Shown here: in pieces, positions 6,472 through 16,675 of the stretch
How the letters are laid out: the number at the start of each line of letters is the position of its first letter
How positions within the stretch are numbered: position 1 is the stretch's first letter
Origin: Bacteroidota bacterium
GTDB taxonomy: Bacteria > Bacteroidota > Ignavibacteria > Kapaibacteriales > UBA961
DNA length: 64,000 nucleotides
Reading direction: 5' to 3'
NCBI GenBank assembly: GCA_018266765.1
Contig: JAFDZU010000022.1
Coordinates: 1,043 to 65,042 of the forward strand
Notes under the pieces: generated by a model
What the model was told of the DNA's origin: nothing
Databases searched by the model: none
The model's input: the letters and a program-made list of their open reading frames with translations, nothing else
Made by a program: the position numbers and the translations under genes

Positions 6472-8520
6472 ATGACCAAAAAGGACTGGCTTTTTACCGC
6501 GAAAATGCTGCTTACTTCTCGTTTGATGGATATAATCGAAGAAACTGAACTCGCACCTTCGGGAAAAGTGTTGTACCAGTTCTCTGCTCGCGGGCATGAG
6601 CTTGCTCAAATTTTATTGGCAGTTGCATTGAAAGGCAACCATAATGCTGCTTCGGTATATTATCGTTCTCGTCCATTTGTTTTGGCTTCTGGAATGACAA
6701 TAGAAGAAGGTTTTGCCGGGCCTCTTGCTAAATCAGGCAGTCGGAACGGCGGTCGAGATATTGGTGTAGTGCATAACCTCACACCACGTAACGGAGGAAT
6801 AACTGTACTACCCGCAAGTGGCGATGTCGGTGCTCAATATACACCGGCTGTAGGATGGGCGCAAGCCGCAGTTTATCGTTCTTCGGTATTGAATGAAAAA
6901 GATTGGAATGAGTCTTGTGCTGTTGCATTAGGCGGAGATGCTTCTACGGCTACGAATGGTTTTTGGTCGGCACTTACAATTGCTACAACGCAAAATTATC
7001 CGATGATATTCTTCATTGAAGATAATAATTATGGAATTTCCGTTCCGGGTAATTATCAAACACCTGGATCTAATATTGCTGAAAATCTTGCTTCATTTAA
7101 AAATCTAATGATATTGGACGGTGACGGAGCAAATCCTGAAGAAACAGCTCAATTAATTAAAAAAGCAGTTGATGCTGTTCGGAATAGAACTTCTCCTGTA
7201 CTATTGCGAATGAGAGTTCCTCGTTTGTGCGGACATTCGGGAGCTGATAATCAATCATATAAAACTATTGAAACTAAAGAAGATGAGTTGGAACGCGACC
7301 CACTGCCACGTCTTAAAGCTTTTTTACAAAAAAAGAAAATACTAACAGTAAAGGAATGGAATGTTCTTGAAACTGAAGTTGAACACGAGGTAAGAGCAGG
7401 GCTTGCATTAGCACTAAATCAAGCTGAACCGAATGTTGCATCTACACTCGACCATGTTTTTTTTAACGGCGCATCTATTCAACAAGTTGGTGGTATTCTT
7501 GCCGAGAAACAGCTTCCTCGAACTACAAGTTCTGAAAATGAAGGTCAGCGAGTTAATCTAATTCATGCTGTACGAATGACATTAGAGCAAGAACTTGTAA
7601 CTAATGACAGAGTCTTGGTTTTTGGCGAAGATGTTGGGGTAAAGGGTGGGGTTCACGGTGCAACGGTTGATTTGCAAACAAAGTTTTCTGAGCAAAGAGT
7701 TTTTGATACTTCACTCTCCGAAGAGGGAATTATTGGAAGGTCGATTGGACTTGCTTTCGCCGGACTACTGCCTGTTCCCGAGATTCAATTCAGAAAATAT
7801 TTAGACCCTGCAATGGAACAAATCAATGATACCGGAACGATTCGTTGGCGAACAAATAATCAATTTGCCGCACCGATGGTCTTGAGAATTCCGGTAGGTC
7901 ACAGCAAGCGCACAGGTGACCCATGGCATAGTGTTTCAGGTGAAGCAATATTTGCTCATACGCTTGGCTGGAGAGTAGCAATGCCTTCCAATGCAAGAGA
8001 TGCCGTTGGATTGCTTCGCACAGCCCTCCGAGGAAACGACCCAACTTTTTTCTTGGAACATAGAAACCTTTTAGATACTTCACCGGGTCGGGCGAACTAT
8101 CCGGGTAATGACTTTTTGATTCCGTTTGGTGTTGCTTCTATTATACAATCTGGAACTAAAGCTACTATTGTTACATGGGGTGAGATGGTTCATAGAGCAA
8201 TTGAAGCAGTCAAAACTATGAAAGAATCAATAGAAATCATAGATCTACGGACAATAGTTCCTTGGGATAAACAAACAGTTTTAGATTCAATCAAGAAAAC
8301 TAATCGATGTTTAATCTTGCATGAAGATACTATTACAAGTGGATTCGGCGCAGAAATTTCCGCAATTATTGCCAAAGAAACGTTTGCTTTTCTTGATGCA
8401 CCGATTGAACGACTTGCAACGCCAGATGTTCCGATTCCTTATAATCTCGGCATGATGGATGTAGTAATTCCTACTCCTGATAATATCATTGAACGCTTAC
8501 AATTTTTACTTAACTATTAA
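6472..8520 (+). CDS. 2-oxoacid dehydrogenase E1, fused alpha-beta subunits
   Basis: This thiamine-diphosphate enzyme oxidatively decarboxylates 2-oxoacids, probably branched-chain 2-oxoisovalerate type or pyruvate, as the E1 part of a dehydrogenase complex. The first half carries the alpha-subunit TPP motif G-G-D-A-S-T-A-T-N-G with E-D-N-N-Y-G-I-S. The second half is a full beta subunit from about residue 365, with L-V-F-G-E-D-V-G. The two are in one frame, a fusion common in this group, so it is not an assembly error. I chose the ATG at 6472 because AAAGGA lies 7 bp upstream and the promoter places the transcript start near 6440. ATG 6439 is an alternative. No E2 or E3 genes are nearby. Confidence 0.92.
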   Translation: MTKKDWLFTAKMLLTSRLMDIIEETELAPSGKVLYQFSARGHELAQILLAVALKGNHNAASVYYRSRPFVLASGMTIEEGFAGPLAKSGSRNGGRDIGVVHNLTPRNGGITVLPASGDVGAQYTPAVGWAQAAVYRSSVLNEKDWNESCAVALGGDASTATNGFWSALTIATTQNYPMIFFIEDNNYGISVPGNYQTPGSNIAENLASFKNLMILDGDGANPEETAQLIKKAVDAVRNRTSPVLLRMRVPRLCGHSGADNQSYKTIETKEDELERDPLPRLKAFLQKKKILTVKEWNVLETEVEHEVRAGLALALNQAEPNVASTLDHVFFNGASIQQVGGILAEKQLPRTTSSENEGQRVNLIHAVRMTLEQELVTNDRVLVFGEDVGVKGGVHGATVDLQTKFSEQRVFDTSLSEEGIIGRSIGLAFAGLLPVPEIQFRKYLDPAMEQINDTGTIRWRTNNQFAAPMVLRIPVGHSKRTGDPWHSVSGEAIFAHTLGWRVAMPSNARDAVGLLRTALRGNDPTFFLEHRNLLDTSPGRANYPGNDFLIPFGVASIIQSGTKATIVTWGEMVHRAIEAVKTMKESIEIIDLRTIVPWDKQTVLDSIKKTNRCLILHEDTITSGFGAEISAIIAKETFAFLDAPIERLATPDVPIPYNLGMMDVVIPTPDNIIERLQFLLNY

Positions 8521-8559
8521 ATCATCTTATTTTTTTTATCCAAATAAAGGAATGTAATC

Positions 8560-8988
8560 ATGCACTCGATACAAAGTTTTGAAGGCGAACGGTATTACTT
8601 CGATGTTGTCGCTCAAACAAAAGGTGGAAAACAAACATTTGAAATACGATCTACTTGTGTTGATTCCGGTGCCTCTGCAATTGTCACAAATGTAAAAGAA
8701 GTAATGAATGTAGTTCTCGACGGAGCAAAACCTGATCCTCGATTTTTAGAACCTACTTGGGTTGTTACCGGTAAAGAAGCAGAAGAATTTTTCGACCATA
8801 CGGTTAGTATATTCTCAGACGAAGAAAAATTAAAACTGATGGAAGACGCAATGAACGACGACCGCACAAACGGCAAATGGACAAATGAGGAAGACTTCAT
8901 TGGTGACGACCTCGCATTCGATGACGAAGAAGATGATGAATGGGGGGATTTGGAACCGGATGACAGCGAAATCACTGACGATTTCTAA
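8560..8988 (+). CDS. Hypothetical acidic protein
   Basis: I do not recognise this 142-residue cytoplasmic protein. The first 95 residues look like a small mixed alpha/beta domain, with G-K-E-A-E-E-F-F-D-H near 72-81. The last 35 residues are strongly acidic (runs of D and E around E-D-F-I-G-D-D-L and D-E-E-D-D-E-W). AAAGGA stands upstream of the ATG at a normal distance. It follows the E1 gene by 39 bp with no visible terminator, so it may be co-transcribed. The acidic tail suggests a protein or cation interaction surface. Confidence 0.7.
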   Translation: MHSIQSFEGERYYFDVVAQTKGGKQTFEIRSTCVDSGASAIVTNVKEVMNVVLDGAKPDPRFLEPTWVVTGKEAEEFFDHTVSIFSDEEKLKLMEDAMNDDRTNGKWTNEEDFIGDDLAFDDEEDDEWGDLEPDDSEITDDF

Positions 8989-9075
8989 TGAGAATATTTC
9001 AAATAAAGTAAATATATAAACTCAATTTCTTTGGTGTTAGGTTATTTAATCTGAAACACTTCCTTAACTACTCTT

Positions 9076-9591
9076 ATGAAACAAATTATACAAGCTATTG
9101 CTGTTCACAAGAAAAAAATACTTATCGGATTTGTTAGTATAATAGTTATAATTCAGTTTTTTCGTCCGGAACGGAATGATGGAAGCGTTTCTTCACCGAA
9201 TGATATAACCGTCGCAACAGCTATGTCACCTGAAGTCAAGGGAATTCTTGAAACTTCGTGTTTTGATTGTCATTCCGACCGAACAAACTATCCTTGGTAC
9301 ACAAATATTCAACCGGTGGGATGGTTTCTGGCAAATCATGTAACCGATGGGAAGCAAGAAATCAATTTTTCTCAGTTTAACACCTATTCAATTAGAAGAA
9401 AAGTTAAAAAATTCCATGAAATATCAGAGCAACTTGAAAAAGGTGAAATGCCGCTCGATTCATATTTGTGGATTCATAGAGATGCTGTTCTAAATGAGGG
9501 ACAAAAAAAAATTCTAATGGATTGGGCTAACAAAAATCGAATGATATTAGAAAAAAAATATCCTGATTCCGTTAAAAAGAATCGTTTTTGA
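9076..9591 (+). CDS. Membrane-anchored haem-binding domain protein
   Basis: The protein has 171 residues. One N-terminal membrane segment (about 14-28) is followed by a periplasmic domain with the haem c attachment motif C62-F-D-C65-H66, then S-D-R-T-N-Y-P-W-Y and N-H-V-x-D-G-K-x-E-I-N-F. This is the pattern of the Haem_bd family (Pfam PF14376) widespread in Bacteroidota. Members are thought to act in periplasmic electron transfer or redox sensing, but no specific partner is known. It stands alone, with no clear operon partner in either direction. Confidence 0.85.
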   Translation: MKQIIQAIAVHKKKILIGFVSIIVIIQFFRPERNDGSVSSPNDITVATAMSPEVKGILETSCFDCHSDRTNYPWYTNIQPVGWFLANHVTDGKQEINFSQFNTYSIRRKVKKFHEISEQLEKGEMPLDSYLWIHRDAVLNEGQKKILMDWANKNRMILEKKYPDSVKKNRF

Positions 9592-9699
9592 TTAAGATGA
9601 GAGTTGTTGAACTGTTTTTAATAATTATAATTAATTGAAATACTTGTACTTTGATCGCTTATAAACTTTTATTCAAATCAATTTAACTAATAAAACAAT

Positions 9700-10902
9700 A
9701 TGAAATTTCTCTATTATTCGATTGTTTTAATGATGTTTACTTCATGTCAGAATGACCAAACATTAGTAGGAGAAAGGATAAATCTTTATGGAGGTTCATC
9801 AAGAACAAGTTCTTATGAACAATTCGGCAATTTTATAGCAAGTGCTTCAAATAATGAAAAAATAAACTCCTCTGATTCATCAGGTTCAATGATTCCACCG
9901 CTTGCAATTTCATCATATCAAACCGTTATAGCAACGGTCGAGGGTTCAATTCATCAATTTACGTCAGCAATGGTTGAGTGGTCGGCTAAACTTGATGATG
10001 GAGCGTATGTAGTAGCCGGAATGTGCTTAGATGATAAGCATAATGTATATGCTATAGCTTCAGATGGCTGTATCTATTCGATTTCTACTGAAGGTAAACG
10101 AAGGTTTAGAACTCAAGTTGCACCAAAAGAATCTGCAACATTTAATGATATTCTCGCTTCTACTGACGGAATTATTATAAGTTCTACAAGTGGATTAATA
10201 TCAAAAATATCCATTGATGGCAACATAGTTTGGCAATACAAAACTACTCTTTCACCTCTCGGCGCACCAAGTTCTGACCCTCGAAATAATATCTATATTT
10301 CACTCACTCATAACGATTATACAGCAAATGATTCTCTTCTCTGTTTATCACCATCAGGAAAAATACAATGGGAAATAGGTTTCCCAACCACTCGTATTTT
10401 AACAGCTCCAATAGTTGGAAAAGATAATATACTTGTTGGAGTAGTGATATCAGGTGATATTCCGATTGTACATTCAATTGATTTTGACGGTAAGTTAATT
10501 TGGAATAAAACATTAAGAGCAACTCCACGTGCAATCTCAATTGCTTCAGACGGTAGTATTATTACTGTTAGCTATAACTCCGGTATTGGCATTTCCCAAA
10601 GTGTAATTGAACAATTTACATCAAAAGGGATTTCTGAATGGAATATCAATTTTGATTCGAAAATTACTTCACCTGCATTAATCGGTAAAGAAAATATTGC
10701 GCTTATTGGTGTTAAGTCTTCTGCTATTGGAGTCTATCTATTGCAACGAAACGGTGTTTTAGATTCTTTTCTATCTCTTGATACAGCTCCATCATTAATT
10801 CTTAAACCGACCGTTGCTCCCGGTATGAGTATAATATTTGCAGTTGCAGAAAAAGGATATATAACGAGAGTAGGTGCAAAAAGGGGATTACTGCCAATTT
10901 GA
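9700..10902 (+). CDS. PQQ-like beta-propeller lipoprotein
   Basis: The protein has 400 residues. The N-terminus ends in the lipobox F-T-S-C16, so it is probably lipidated. From about residue 60 onwards it is a run of beta-propeller blades, each with a motif of the type D-G-x-I/L-x-W (for example D-G-N-I-V-W-Q-Y, S-G-K-I-Q-W-E-I, D-G-K-L-I-W-N-K). These resemble PQQ/WD40-like propellers such as BamB. There is no enzyme signature, so it may be a scaffold or carbohydrate-contact protein at the cell surface. Its stop is 21 bp from the convergent uracil-DNA glycosylase gene. Confidence 0.75.
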   Translation: MKFLYYSIVLMMFTSCQNDQTLVGERINLYGGSSRTSSYEQFGNFIASASNNEKINSSDSSGSMIPPLAISSYQTVIATVEGSIHQFTSAMVEWSAKLDDGAYVVAGMCLDDKHNVYAIASDGCIYSISTEGKRRFRTQVAPKESATFNDILASTDGIIISSTSGLISKISIDGNIVWQYKTTLSPLGAPSSDPRNNIYISLTHNDYTANDSLLCLSPSGKIQWEIGFPTTRILTAPIVGKDNILVGVVISGDIPIVHSIDFDGKLIWNKTLRATPRAISIASDGSIITVSYNSGIGISQSVIEQFTSKGISEWNINFDSKITSPALIGKENIALIGVKSSAIGVYLLQRNGVLDSFLSLDTAPSLILKPTVAPGMSIIFAVAEKGYITRVGAKRGLLPI

Positions 10903-10923
10903 TAGATTATTATTCATTGTAGC

Positions 10924-11748
10924 TTATGATTCCTTACTTTCATCATAAAGTTTTCTGAGCAATTGTACATCTTCCCAAGTTGCTTGCTTCCAATTTGGAT
11001 TACGAAGTAATGCAGCAGGATGATAGGTTACAATCATGGATATACCATGAAAATCAATCACCTTTCCGCGAATTTCACCCATTTTATTATCGGATTTCAA
11101 TAGAGTATTTGTAGCCGTCAAGCCAACTGCCAGAATAAATTTGGGTTGAATCAATTCGATTTGCTTCATTAAATATGGTTCACATTGTTCGGTTTCATTC
11201 TTCTCTGGACGGCGATTGTTTGGAGGGCGACATTTAATAATATTAGCGATATAAACGTCCGAACGTTCAAATCCGATAGCCGCTAGAATTTTGGTCAGTA
11301 ATTGACCTGCCGCACCGACAAATGGTTCTCCTTGTGCATCTTCATCCGCTCCGGGTGCTTCTCCAATTATCATTACATCTGCATTTGGATTTCCTGAACC
11401 AAATACGAATTTATTGCGAGTAGAACCTAATGCGCAGTTCTGACATGTATGAATCTGACTGTATAGAATTGATAAATCAGCCGCGCTCATCCATGCAGGA
11501 GTATCTGCAAAAAGTAAATCTGTTGTTCGTTGTGGCATAATAAATAGTTTGTCAAGTTCTAAAGATGTTTGATTGTTGTTTTCAACTGAAATTGTCTTTT
11601 CCTCTTCAACTTCTTGTATCAGATTATCATTGTTTAGAAGTTTTGGTACTGTTATCTCATGTTTTGGTTCAACATAAAGAATAGTTCCGAAAACTTCTTG
11701 CTGTTGACGGAGATAGGAATCAATCTTATCAATAATTGTATCCTTCAT
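10924..11748 (-). CDS. Family 4 uracil-DNA glycosylase
   Basis: It removes uracil from DNA in base-excision repair. Four cysteines (C102, C105, C173, C189) in the typical family 4 spacing would hold a [4Fe-4S] cluster. G-E-A-P-G (129-133) is the active-site motif, [10 protein letters not shown] follows C173, and V-T-Y-H-P-A-A lies near the C-terminus. The catalytic core begins about residue 90. The first 90 residues, partly acidic (E-V-E-E-E-K), are an N-terminal extension often seen in Bacteroidota members. It lies 15 bp downstream of a membrane-protein gene in the same orientation and is likely co-transcribed. Confidence 0.93.
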   Translation of the reverse strand: MKDTIIDKIDSYLRQQQEVFGTILYVEPKHEITVPKLLNNDNLIQEVEEEKTISVENNNQTSLELDKLFIMPQRTTDLLFADTPAWMSAADLSILYSQIHTCQNCALGSTRNKFVFGSGNPNADVMIIGEAPGADEDAQGEPFVGAAGQLLTKILAAIGFERSDVYIANIIKCRPPNNRRPEKNETEQCEPYLMKQIELIQPKFILAVGLTATNTLLKSDNKMGEIRGKVIDFHGISMIVTYHPAALLRNPNWKQATWEDVQLLRKLYDESKES

Positions 11749-11763
11749 AATTTAGAATAATAG

Positions 11764-13614
11764 TTAATTGAGAATAGTTTTAGAGTCAATAAATGAAGAT
11801 TTTATCCAAATTTCATTATCATTAATAGTTCGATATGGCTTAAAATTACGATAGAAGTACTCCATAAAAATAGGTAATATTTTATTTTTAGCAGACGGTT
11901 CAGCAAAATTAGCCCAATGCAAATTATGATAAAGTACAAACTTTACATTTCTTTTTTGAAGTGAATCTACAATTTCGTGTTGGAATGCCGGGTGGATTGC
12001 ATGCATGACAATATTAAACCGTATTGGGCATGGTTTATTAAGATAATAATACCAGATTGCTTCGTCGGTTAACGTCAAGAAATCATCGTTCTTTCCTAAG
12101 TTTTTTTGTAAAAAATCAATTGCAGGTTTATCTTTCTCAGGAATAAATTCGATATCCTTAGTACCCAATGGAAAGTTGTCCGATAATGCTTGACGTTTTG
12201 CAATTAAATAAGAAGGAAAAATACAAAGTAAAAGTAAAATAGAAAAGATTACTATGCCATTCTGAAGGTATTGAATTTTCGATTGAAGTATTGGAAGAAT
12301 ATCTTTTGAGAATACGATGAAAATATATGAGAGAATACCAAACCAACTATAATTAATATGTGTCCAGTCAGCCCGACCAAGAGCACTCCTAAATATAAGT
12401 AGAGCAAACAAAAGAACAGCAAATTCATTTAAATATTTTGCAACGAAATCCTTTAAAGTTTGATATAGTGAAAGTGAACTATAACGTGAATATTCAAGAA
12501 ATTTCCAAATTATGATATAGGTAGCAATTGGATAGGTAAGTGCAGGAATACCAAATCGAGGAGCAAACATCGTATAAACAAATCCATCCATCAGGTCTTT
12601 ATATTCCGGCATTCTCACAAAACAAAACTCGATGAATCCACTAAAGTTCCAGTGAAGAATTTGCCCTAAAATAAAAAAACCGACACAACTTCCTCCCAGT
12701 AATCCTATTAAAAACAACGTGTTGTAATAACTTTTTTTAAAATAGAAGAAATATAAAAGTGGCACAAAAACTAAACTCATTGCTCCATAATATACACCTC
12801 TGTCAACTGACATTCCAAGACCGATTATTGGTAAAAATACAAGCGCGAAACTTGCCGCAACAAAAGGAATCTTATGTACATCTTTGGAAGAAATCGCCCT
12901 TAAAAACACTGGAAATGACATTAGATAGAGGATTGAAGTAATATCCCTCGGCATGATGGTAATTGCTTTAATAGAAGAAAGAATCCCTAAACATCCTAAA
13001 ACAAATACAGATTGAACTATTTGCCAATCAAAAACCTGAAGAAGAAATAATCCAAATAGAACCCACATTATTAATTTAATGATTGACTCGTAAGTTCTCA
13101 CTGCTCCAATAGATCTCCCAAATATTGAAAATGCAATTACCGAACGCATTGGATCTTGATATACGCCATGAATCATTACATAATCTTTATAGGGAATCTG
13201 ACCAGCTTGTACTGAAATTGCAGGACCTAAACTTTCTCCTTCGTGAAAAGGGTCAAATTTCTCAGATGCAATAAACGTTGGACTTGCCAAGCCAAAAAGA
13301 ATTGCCACAATACTTGTAATAAGTATTGAAATATGTTTCTTTGGTTTTGGGAAGGTGAGTATGGGGTTTTCTACAATAGATAGAGTTTTGTAAGATTTAG
13401 AATAAAATCTTGAAGCAAGAAGCAAAATGATAATCGGGGAAGCAATTAACACTAAAAATCGAATCGTATTATTTGTAGGGTTAAACCCAATGGAAGCAAT
13501 CTCACTGGTTATATGAAACGGATTACTAAACGGTAACCACAAATGATTCCAAACTAATAATGCAATTGAAATTCCAATAAGAAGCGGGAGCAAAAACAAC
13601 AAAATACGTTTCAT
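11764..13614 (-). CDS. Polytopic membrane protein, probable GT-C type glycosyltransferase
   Basis: The protein has 616 residues with about 11-12 hydrophobic segments over the first 470, then a soluble C-terminal domain. After the second or third membrane segment comes F-D-P-F-H-E-G-E-S-L-G, where GT-C enzymes (Dol-P-Man or undecaprenyl-P-sugar dependent) carry their catalytic acidic motif. The large soluble tail with K-D-I-E-F-I-P-E-K-D-K-P-A also fits PMT/ArnT-like proteins. A transfer of sugars at the outer face of the cytoplasmic membrane is therefore likely but not proven. It is upstream of the uracil-DNA glycosylase gene, an apparently chance operon. Confidence 0.65.
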   Translation of the reverse strand: MKRILLFLLPLLIGISIALLVWNHLWLPFSNPFHITSEIASIGFNPTNNTIRFLVLIASPIIILLLASRFYSKSYKTLSIVENPILTFPKPKKHISILITSIVAILFGLASPTFIASEKFDPFHEGESLGPAISVQAGQIPYKDYVMIHGVYQDPMRSVIAFSIFGRSIGAVRTYESIIKLIMWVLFGLFLLQVFDWQIVQSVFVLGCLGILSSIKAITIMPRDITSILYLMSFPVFLRAISSKDVHKIPFVAASFALVFLPIIGLGMSVDRGVYYGAMSLVFVPLLYFFYFKKSYYNTLFLIGLLGGSCVGFFILGQILHWNFSGFIEFCFVRMPEYKDLMDGFVYTMFAPRFGIPALTYPIATYIIIWKFLEYSRYSSLSLYQTLKDFVAKYLNEFAVLLFALLIFRSALGRADWTHINYSWFGILSYIFIVFSKDILPILQSKIQYLQNGIVIFSILLLLCIFPSYLIAKRQALSDNFPLGTKDIEFIPEKDKPAIDFLQKNLGKNDDFLTLTDEAIWYYYLNKPCPIRFNIVMHAIHPAFQHEIVDSLQKRNVKFVLYHNLHWANFAEPSAKNKILPIFMEYFYRNFKPYRTINDNEIWIKSSFIDSKTILN

Positions 13615-13644
13615 TAGATATCGAATGTCGGATTGAACAAATAC

Positions 13645-13682
13645 AAATAAAAACGGTCGGCTGATGTATTTGCAACCGACCG
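13645..13682 (-). terminator. Rho-independent terminator of gyrB
   Basis: CGGTCGG (13654-13660) pairs with CCGACCG (13676-13682). On the minus strand the stem is followed by TTTTTATTTG. It lies 30 bp past the gyrB stop. Confidence 0.8.
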
Positions 13683-13712
13683 AATTAGATTCTAATAATT
13701 GAAGTGGATTAT

Positions 13713-15707
13713 TTACACATCCAAATTTTTTACGTATTGAGCATTACGCTCGATGAATTCACGACGTGGTTCAACTTTTTCTCCCATAAGTGTATCAAAC
13801 ACATGAGTTGCTTCGGTAACACTTTCAATTGTTACTTGGAGGAGCGTTCTTTTTTCAGGGTTCATCGTTGTAGTCCATAACTGCTCCGGATTCATCTCAC
13901 CAAGACCTTTGAATCGAGAAATAATGATACCGTCTGATGTTGCACCTTCGAGAATTTCTTCACCTTTATCATCGAGTACAATTTTGTCTTTACGAATTCT
14001 ACGGATAACTTCATCACGCTCAGCTTCGTTATATGCGTAATATTCTTGTTTACCTTTTTTCACTTTATAAAGTGGGGGTTGAGCTATATATAATTTTCCT
14101 TGATGAATTAAATCGCGCATGTGTAAGAAGAAAAAAGTTAGGAGAAGTGTACGAATGTGCGAACCATCAACATCAGCATCTGCCATCAAAATAATTTTAC
14201 CATAACGAGATTTATCTGCATCGAATTCCTCACCGAAACCTGCACCTATTGCAGTAATAATTGTACGAATTTCTTCATTATCCAATACCTTGTGCATTCG
14301 AGCACGGTGAGTATTTAAAATCTTACCACGTAAAGGAAGAATTGCTTGAAAACGACGGTCACGACCTTGTTTAGCCGAGCCACCTGCCGAATCACCTTCA
14401 ACCAAATACACTTCTGTATCTTCAGCTGTTCTGAGTGAACAATCGGCTAATTTACCCGGAAGAGAAGAAAATTCTAATGCACTTTGACGGCGAACAAGTT
14501 CACGAGATTTCTTTGCTGCCATGCGAGCTTCTGCTGCAAGTGTAGCTTTTTCTATCATCTTTTTTGCAACTTTTGGATTACTGTCAAGATATATTGCAAG
14601 TTGTTCATTAATAATTGAACGAACTACACCTTCAACATCACTATTACCAAGTTTAGTTTTGGTTTGACCTTCAAACTGTGGCTCGGCAACTTTAGCAGAT
14701 ATTATTGCTGTTAATCCTTCACGGAAATCTTCACCTGAAAGTGCCGTTTTTATTAGATTGTTATTAACTGCATAGGAGTTAACAGTTCTTGTAAGTGCTG
14801 ATCTAAAGCCCGTTACATGTGTTCCTCCTTCAACAGTATTAATATTATTAACATACGAAAGCAAAGTTTCACTATAACTGTCATTATATTCAAAACAAAT
14901 TTCAACAATCGTATCAGCGCCTGAATCACTTTTGCCCGAGCCTGAAATTAACACCGGTTCGACAACACTTGTAACACTTTCATCCACATATCGAACAAAA
15001 TCAACCAACCCCCCCGGATAACAAAATACTTCTTTTGTTCCTTCTTCACGCTCGTCTTCAAGTGTCATAATAATATCTGGATTCAAAAATGCAAGCTCAC
15101 GTAAACGGTCAGCAACTTTCTCAGCGCGAAAATGAACAGTTTTGAAAATTGTACTATCAGGTAAGAATCTGATTGTTGTTCCGGTTTTTTCGGTTGTTCC
15201 AATAATTTCAACAGGAGTTTGAGGGTCACCTTTAGAATACCGTTGTTGATAAATACTTCCCTCACGGTGAATTGTAGCTGTGAAATCCATAGATAGTGCA
15301 TTTACACATGAAACTCCAACACCATGCAAACCACCTGATACTTTATAACTGCCTTTATCAAATTTTCCGCCGGCATGAAGAGTGCACAACACAACTTCAA
15401 GTGTCGAAATCATTTTCACAGGGTGGGGGCCGGTTGGAATTCCACGACCGTCATCCTGCACCGAACATGATCCATCAGCATGAAGAGTCACATAAATATT
15501 TTTACAGTAGCCGGCGAGTGCTTCATCTATTGAATTATCGACAACTTCTTGAATCAAATGATGCAGACCGCGGTCACTGACATCACCGATATACATAGCA
15601 GGACGCAAACGGACGGCTTCAAGACCTTCGAGAACTTTAATACTATCTTCGGAATAGGTGTTTTGTTTGGGGAGTTCGTTTTCTTCGGGGAGTATTTCTT
15701 CGTTCAT
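13713..15707 (-). CDS. gyrB: DNA gyrase subunit B
   Basis: This is the ATPase subunit of the topoisomerase that introduces negative supercoils. It has 664 residues, normal for the short GyrB of this group. The GHKL ATPase domain comes first (E-V-V-D-N-S-I-D-E-A-L-A; D-D-G-R-G-I-P-T-G; G-G-L-H-G-V-G). The transducer domain and then the TOPRIM region with E-G-D-S-A-G-G-S-A-K-Q and D-A-D-V-D-G-S-H-I follow. The C-terminus has F-K-G-L-G-E-M-N-P-E-Q-L-W. It is transcribed alone, with its own promoter-like element at 15763 and a terminator. No gyrA or dnaA is nearby, so the window is not evidently at the origin. Confidence 0.98.
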   Translation of the reverse strand: MNEEILPEENELPKQNTYSEDSIKVLEGLEAVRLRPAMYIGDVSDRGLHHLIQEVVDNSIDEALAGYCKNIYVTLHADGSCSVQDDGRGIPTGPHPVKMISTLEVVLCTLHAGGKFDKGSYKVSGGLHGVGVSCVNALSMDFTATIHREGSIYQQRYSKGDPQTPVEIIGTTEKTGTTIRFLPDSTIFKTVHFRAEKVADRLRELAFLNPDIIMTLEDEREEGTKEVFCYPGGLVDFVRYVDESVTSVVEPVLISGSGKSDSGADTIVEICFEYNDSYSETLLSYVNNINTVEGGTHVTGFRSALTRTVNSYAVNNNLIKTALSGEDFREGLTAIISAKVAEPQFEGQTKTKLGNSDVEGVVRSIINEQLAIYLDSNPKVAKKMIEKATLAAEARMAAKKSRELVRRQSALEFSSLPGKLADCSLRTAEDTEVYLVEGDSAGGSAKQGRDRRFQAILPLRGKILNTHRARMHKVLDNEEIRTIITAIGAGFGEEFDADKSRYGKIILMADADVDGSHIRTLLLTFFFLHMRDLIHQGKLYIAQPPLYKVKKGKQEYYAYNEAERDEVIRRIRKDKIVLDDKGEEILEGATSDGIIISRFKGLGEMNPEQLWTTTMNPEKRTLLQVTIESVTEATHVFDTLMGEKVEPRREFIERNAQYVKNLDV

Positions 15708-15762
15708 TATTGCAGAACCTTTCTTTATGTTGATATCGTTAATTATATAGCTTTTATACCTA

Positions 15763-15770
15763 CAAAAATA
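15763..15770 (-). promoter_or_regulatory. -7 element (TATTTTTG) upstream of gyrB
   Basis: An exact TAnnTTTG match on the minus strand, 56 bp upstream of the gyrB start. No convincing -33 TTTG was found. Confidence 0.4.
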
Positions 15771-15789
15771 CGAAATTTTATCGACGTGT

Positions 15790-16207
15790 GAACCATCATA
15801 AACCGTAAAAGTTTTGCACTCAAAACAAATGAATGTTTTAAATAAATTATATTGAAATTCTGAGTGGAAAGTAGTATTTGAATAATGTATTTCAATGTTT
15901 TAGTAAGAGCATACTATTTAGTTATATAGTTGTCTTATTAAGTGTTGTTAAATATCTAATTTTGCAATGGAAGAGGTTAGTTTTAATTATCGGTAGCTAT
16001 AATTGTGATATATGGGGATTTCCCTATGATTCATAAATGAATTAAGTTGTTTAAATTGATTGATTCCGAATTCTTAAGAATTTATATTGGCATTTTAGAA
16101 GAATTTAATCCTTTTACTCTAAGTATCACAAATTTGAAATTTATGCTGAAAAGTAATTTACATCAAATTCCAAAATCAAATGATGCTTTTTAGTGCAAAT
16201 AATTCTT
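15790..16207. other. Non-coding gap with no recognised feature
   Basis: About 420 bp of AT-rich DNA between the gyrB promoter region and the stop of the small outer-membrane-like gene. I see no open frame with a credible start, no strong hairpin with a T-run and no RNA-gene signature. Confidence 0.5.
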
Positions 16208-16675
16208 TCATTCCGGAGGTGAAGATTTACTTGATTCGTTTGTAAAATTCCAAGAAAGACCTAATCTGGTTCTAAGATTACCACCACTGCAATCTTTATT
16301 AATATAAGGTGATATTTCAAACACTAATTGAAGATTACGAAGTTTATCAAATGGTTTTGCTCTGATACCAAAATCGATGAAGTATCCGTTTGTAATTGGT
16401 AAGTCAGCGTAAGAATTAACAGGATTTATACTGATACCTATCCCAGTATAATAGTTTACATTATCTAAACTTTTAAAATTGATTTTAGGTGAAAATTCCA
16501 TGTTAAGATTAGAAATAAAAGTATTAGTTTCTAACTTAAAGTCAGCAAAAAATAGTTTGTTTGTATTAGTTGAAATCGATAAAATAGATTGAAGTGGATA
16601 ATAACTAATTGTAACTTGAGAGAAAAGTTGTTGTTGAGTTATTAAACAAAAGAGTAAGAGCAATATTAAATTCAT
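16208..16675 (-). CDS. Small secreted beta-rich protein, probable outer-membrane type
   Basis: The protein has 155 residues. A signal peptide ends about residue 20 (Q-L-F-S-Q). The rest shows alternating hydrophobic strands and aromatic residues, ending in L-R-T-R-L-G-L-S-W-N-F, which resembles the closing strands of a small outer-membrane barrel. A short S/P/E tail follows. Its start overlaps the xylanase stop by 4 bp (ATGA), so the two are translationally coupled and probably work together at the surface. No family is recognised. Confidence 0.62.
   Translation of the reverse strand: MNLILLLLFCLITQQQLFSQVTISYYPLQSILSISTNTNKLFFADFKLETNTFISNLNMEFSPKINFKSLDNVNYYTGIGISINPVNSYADLPITNGYFIDFGIRAKPFDKLRNLQLVFEISPYINKDCSGGNLRTRLGLSWNFTNESSKSSPPE

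Noticed and set aside
6472-8520. Sequencing-error fusion of E1 alpha and beta genes
   Set aside because: Both parts are in one frame with an uninterrupted linker, and such fusions are common in this group.
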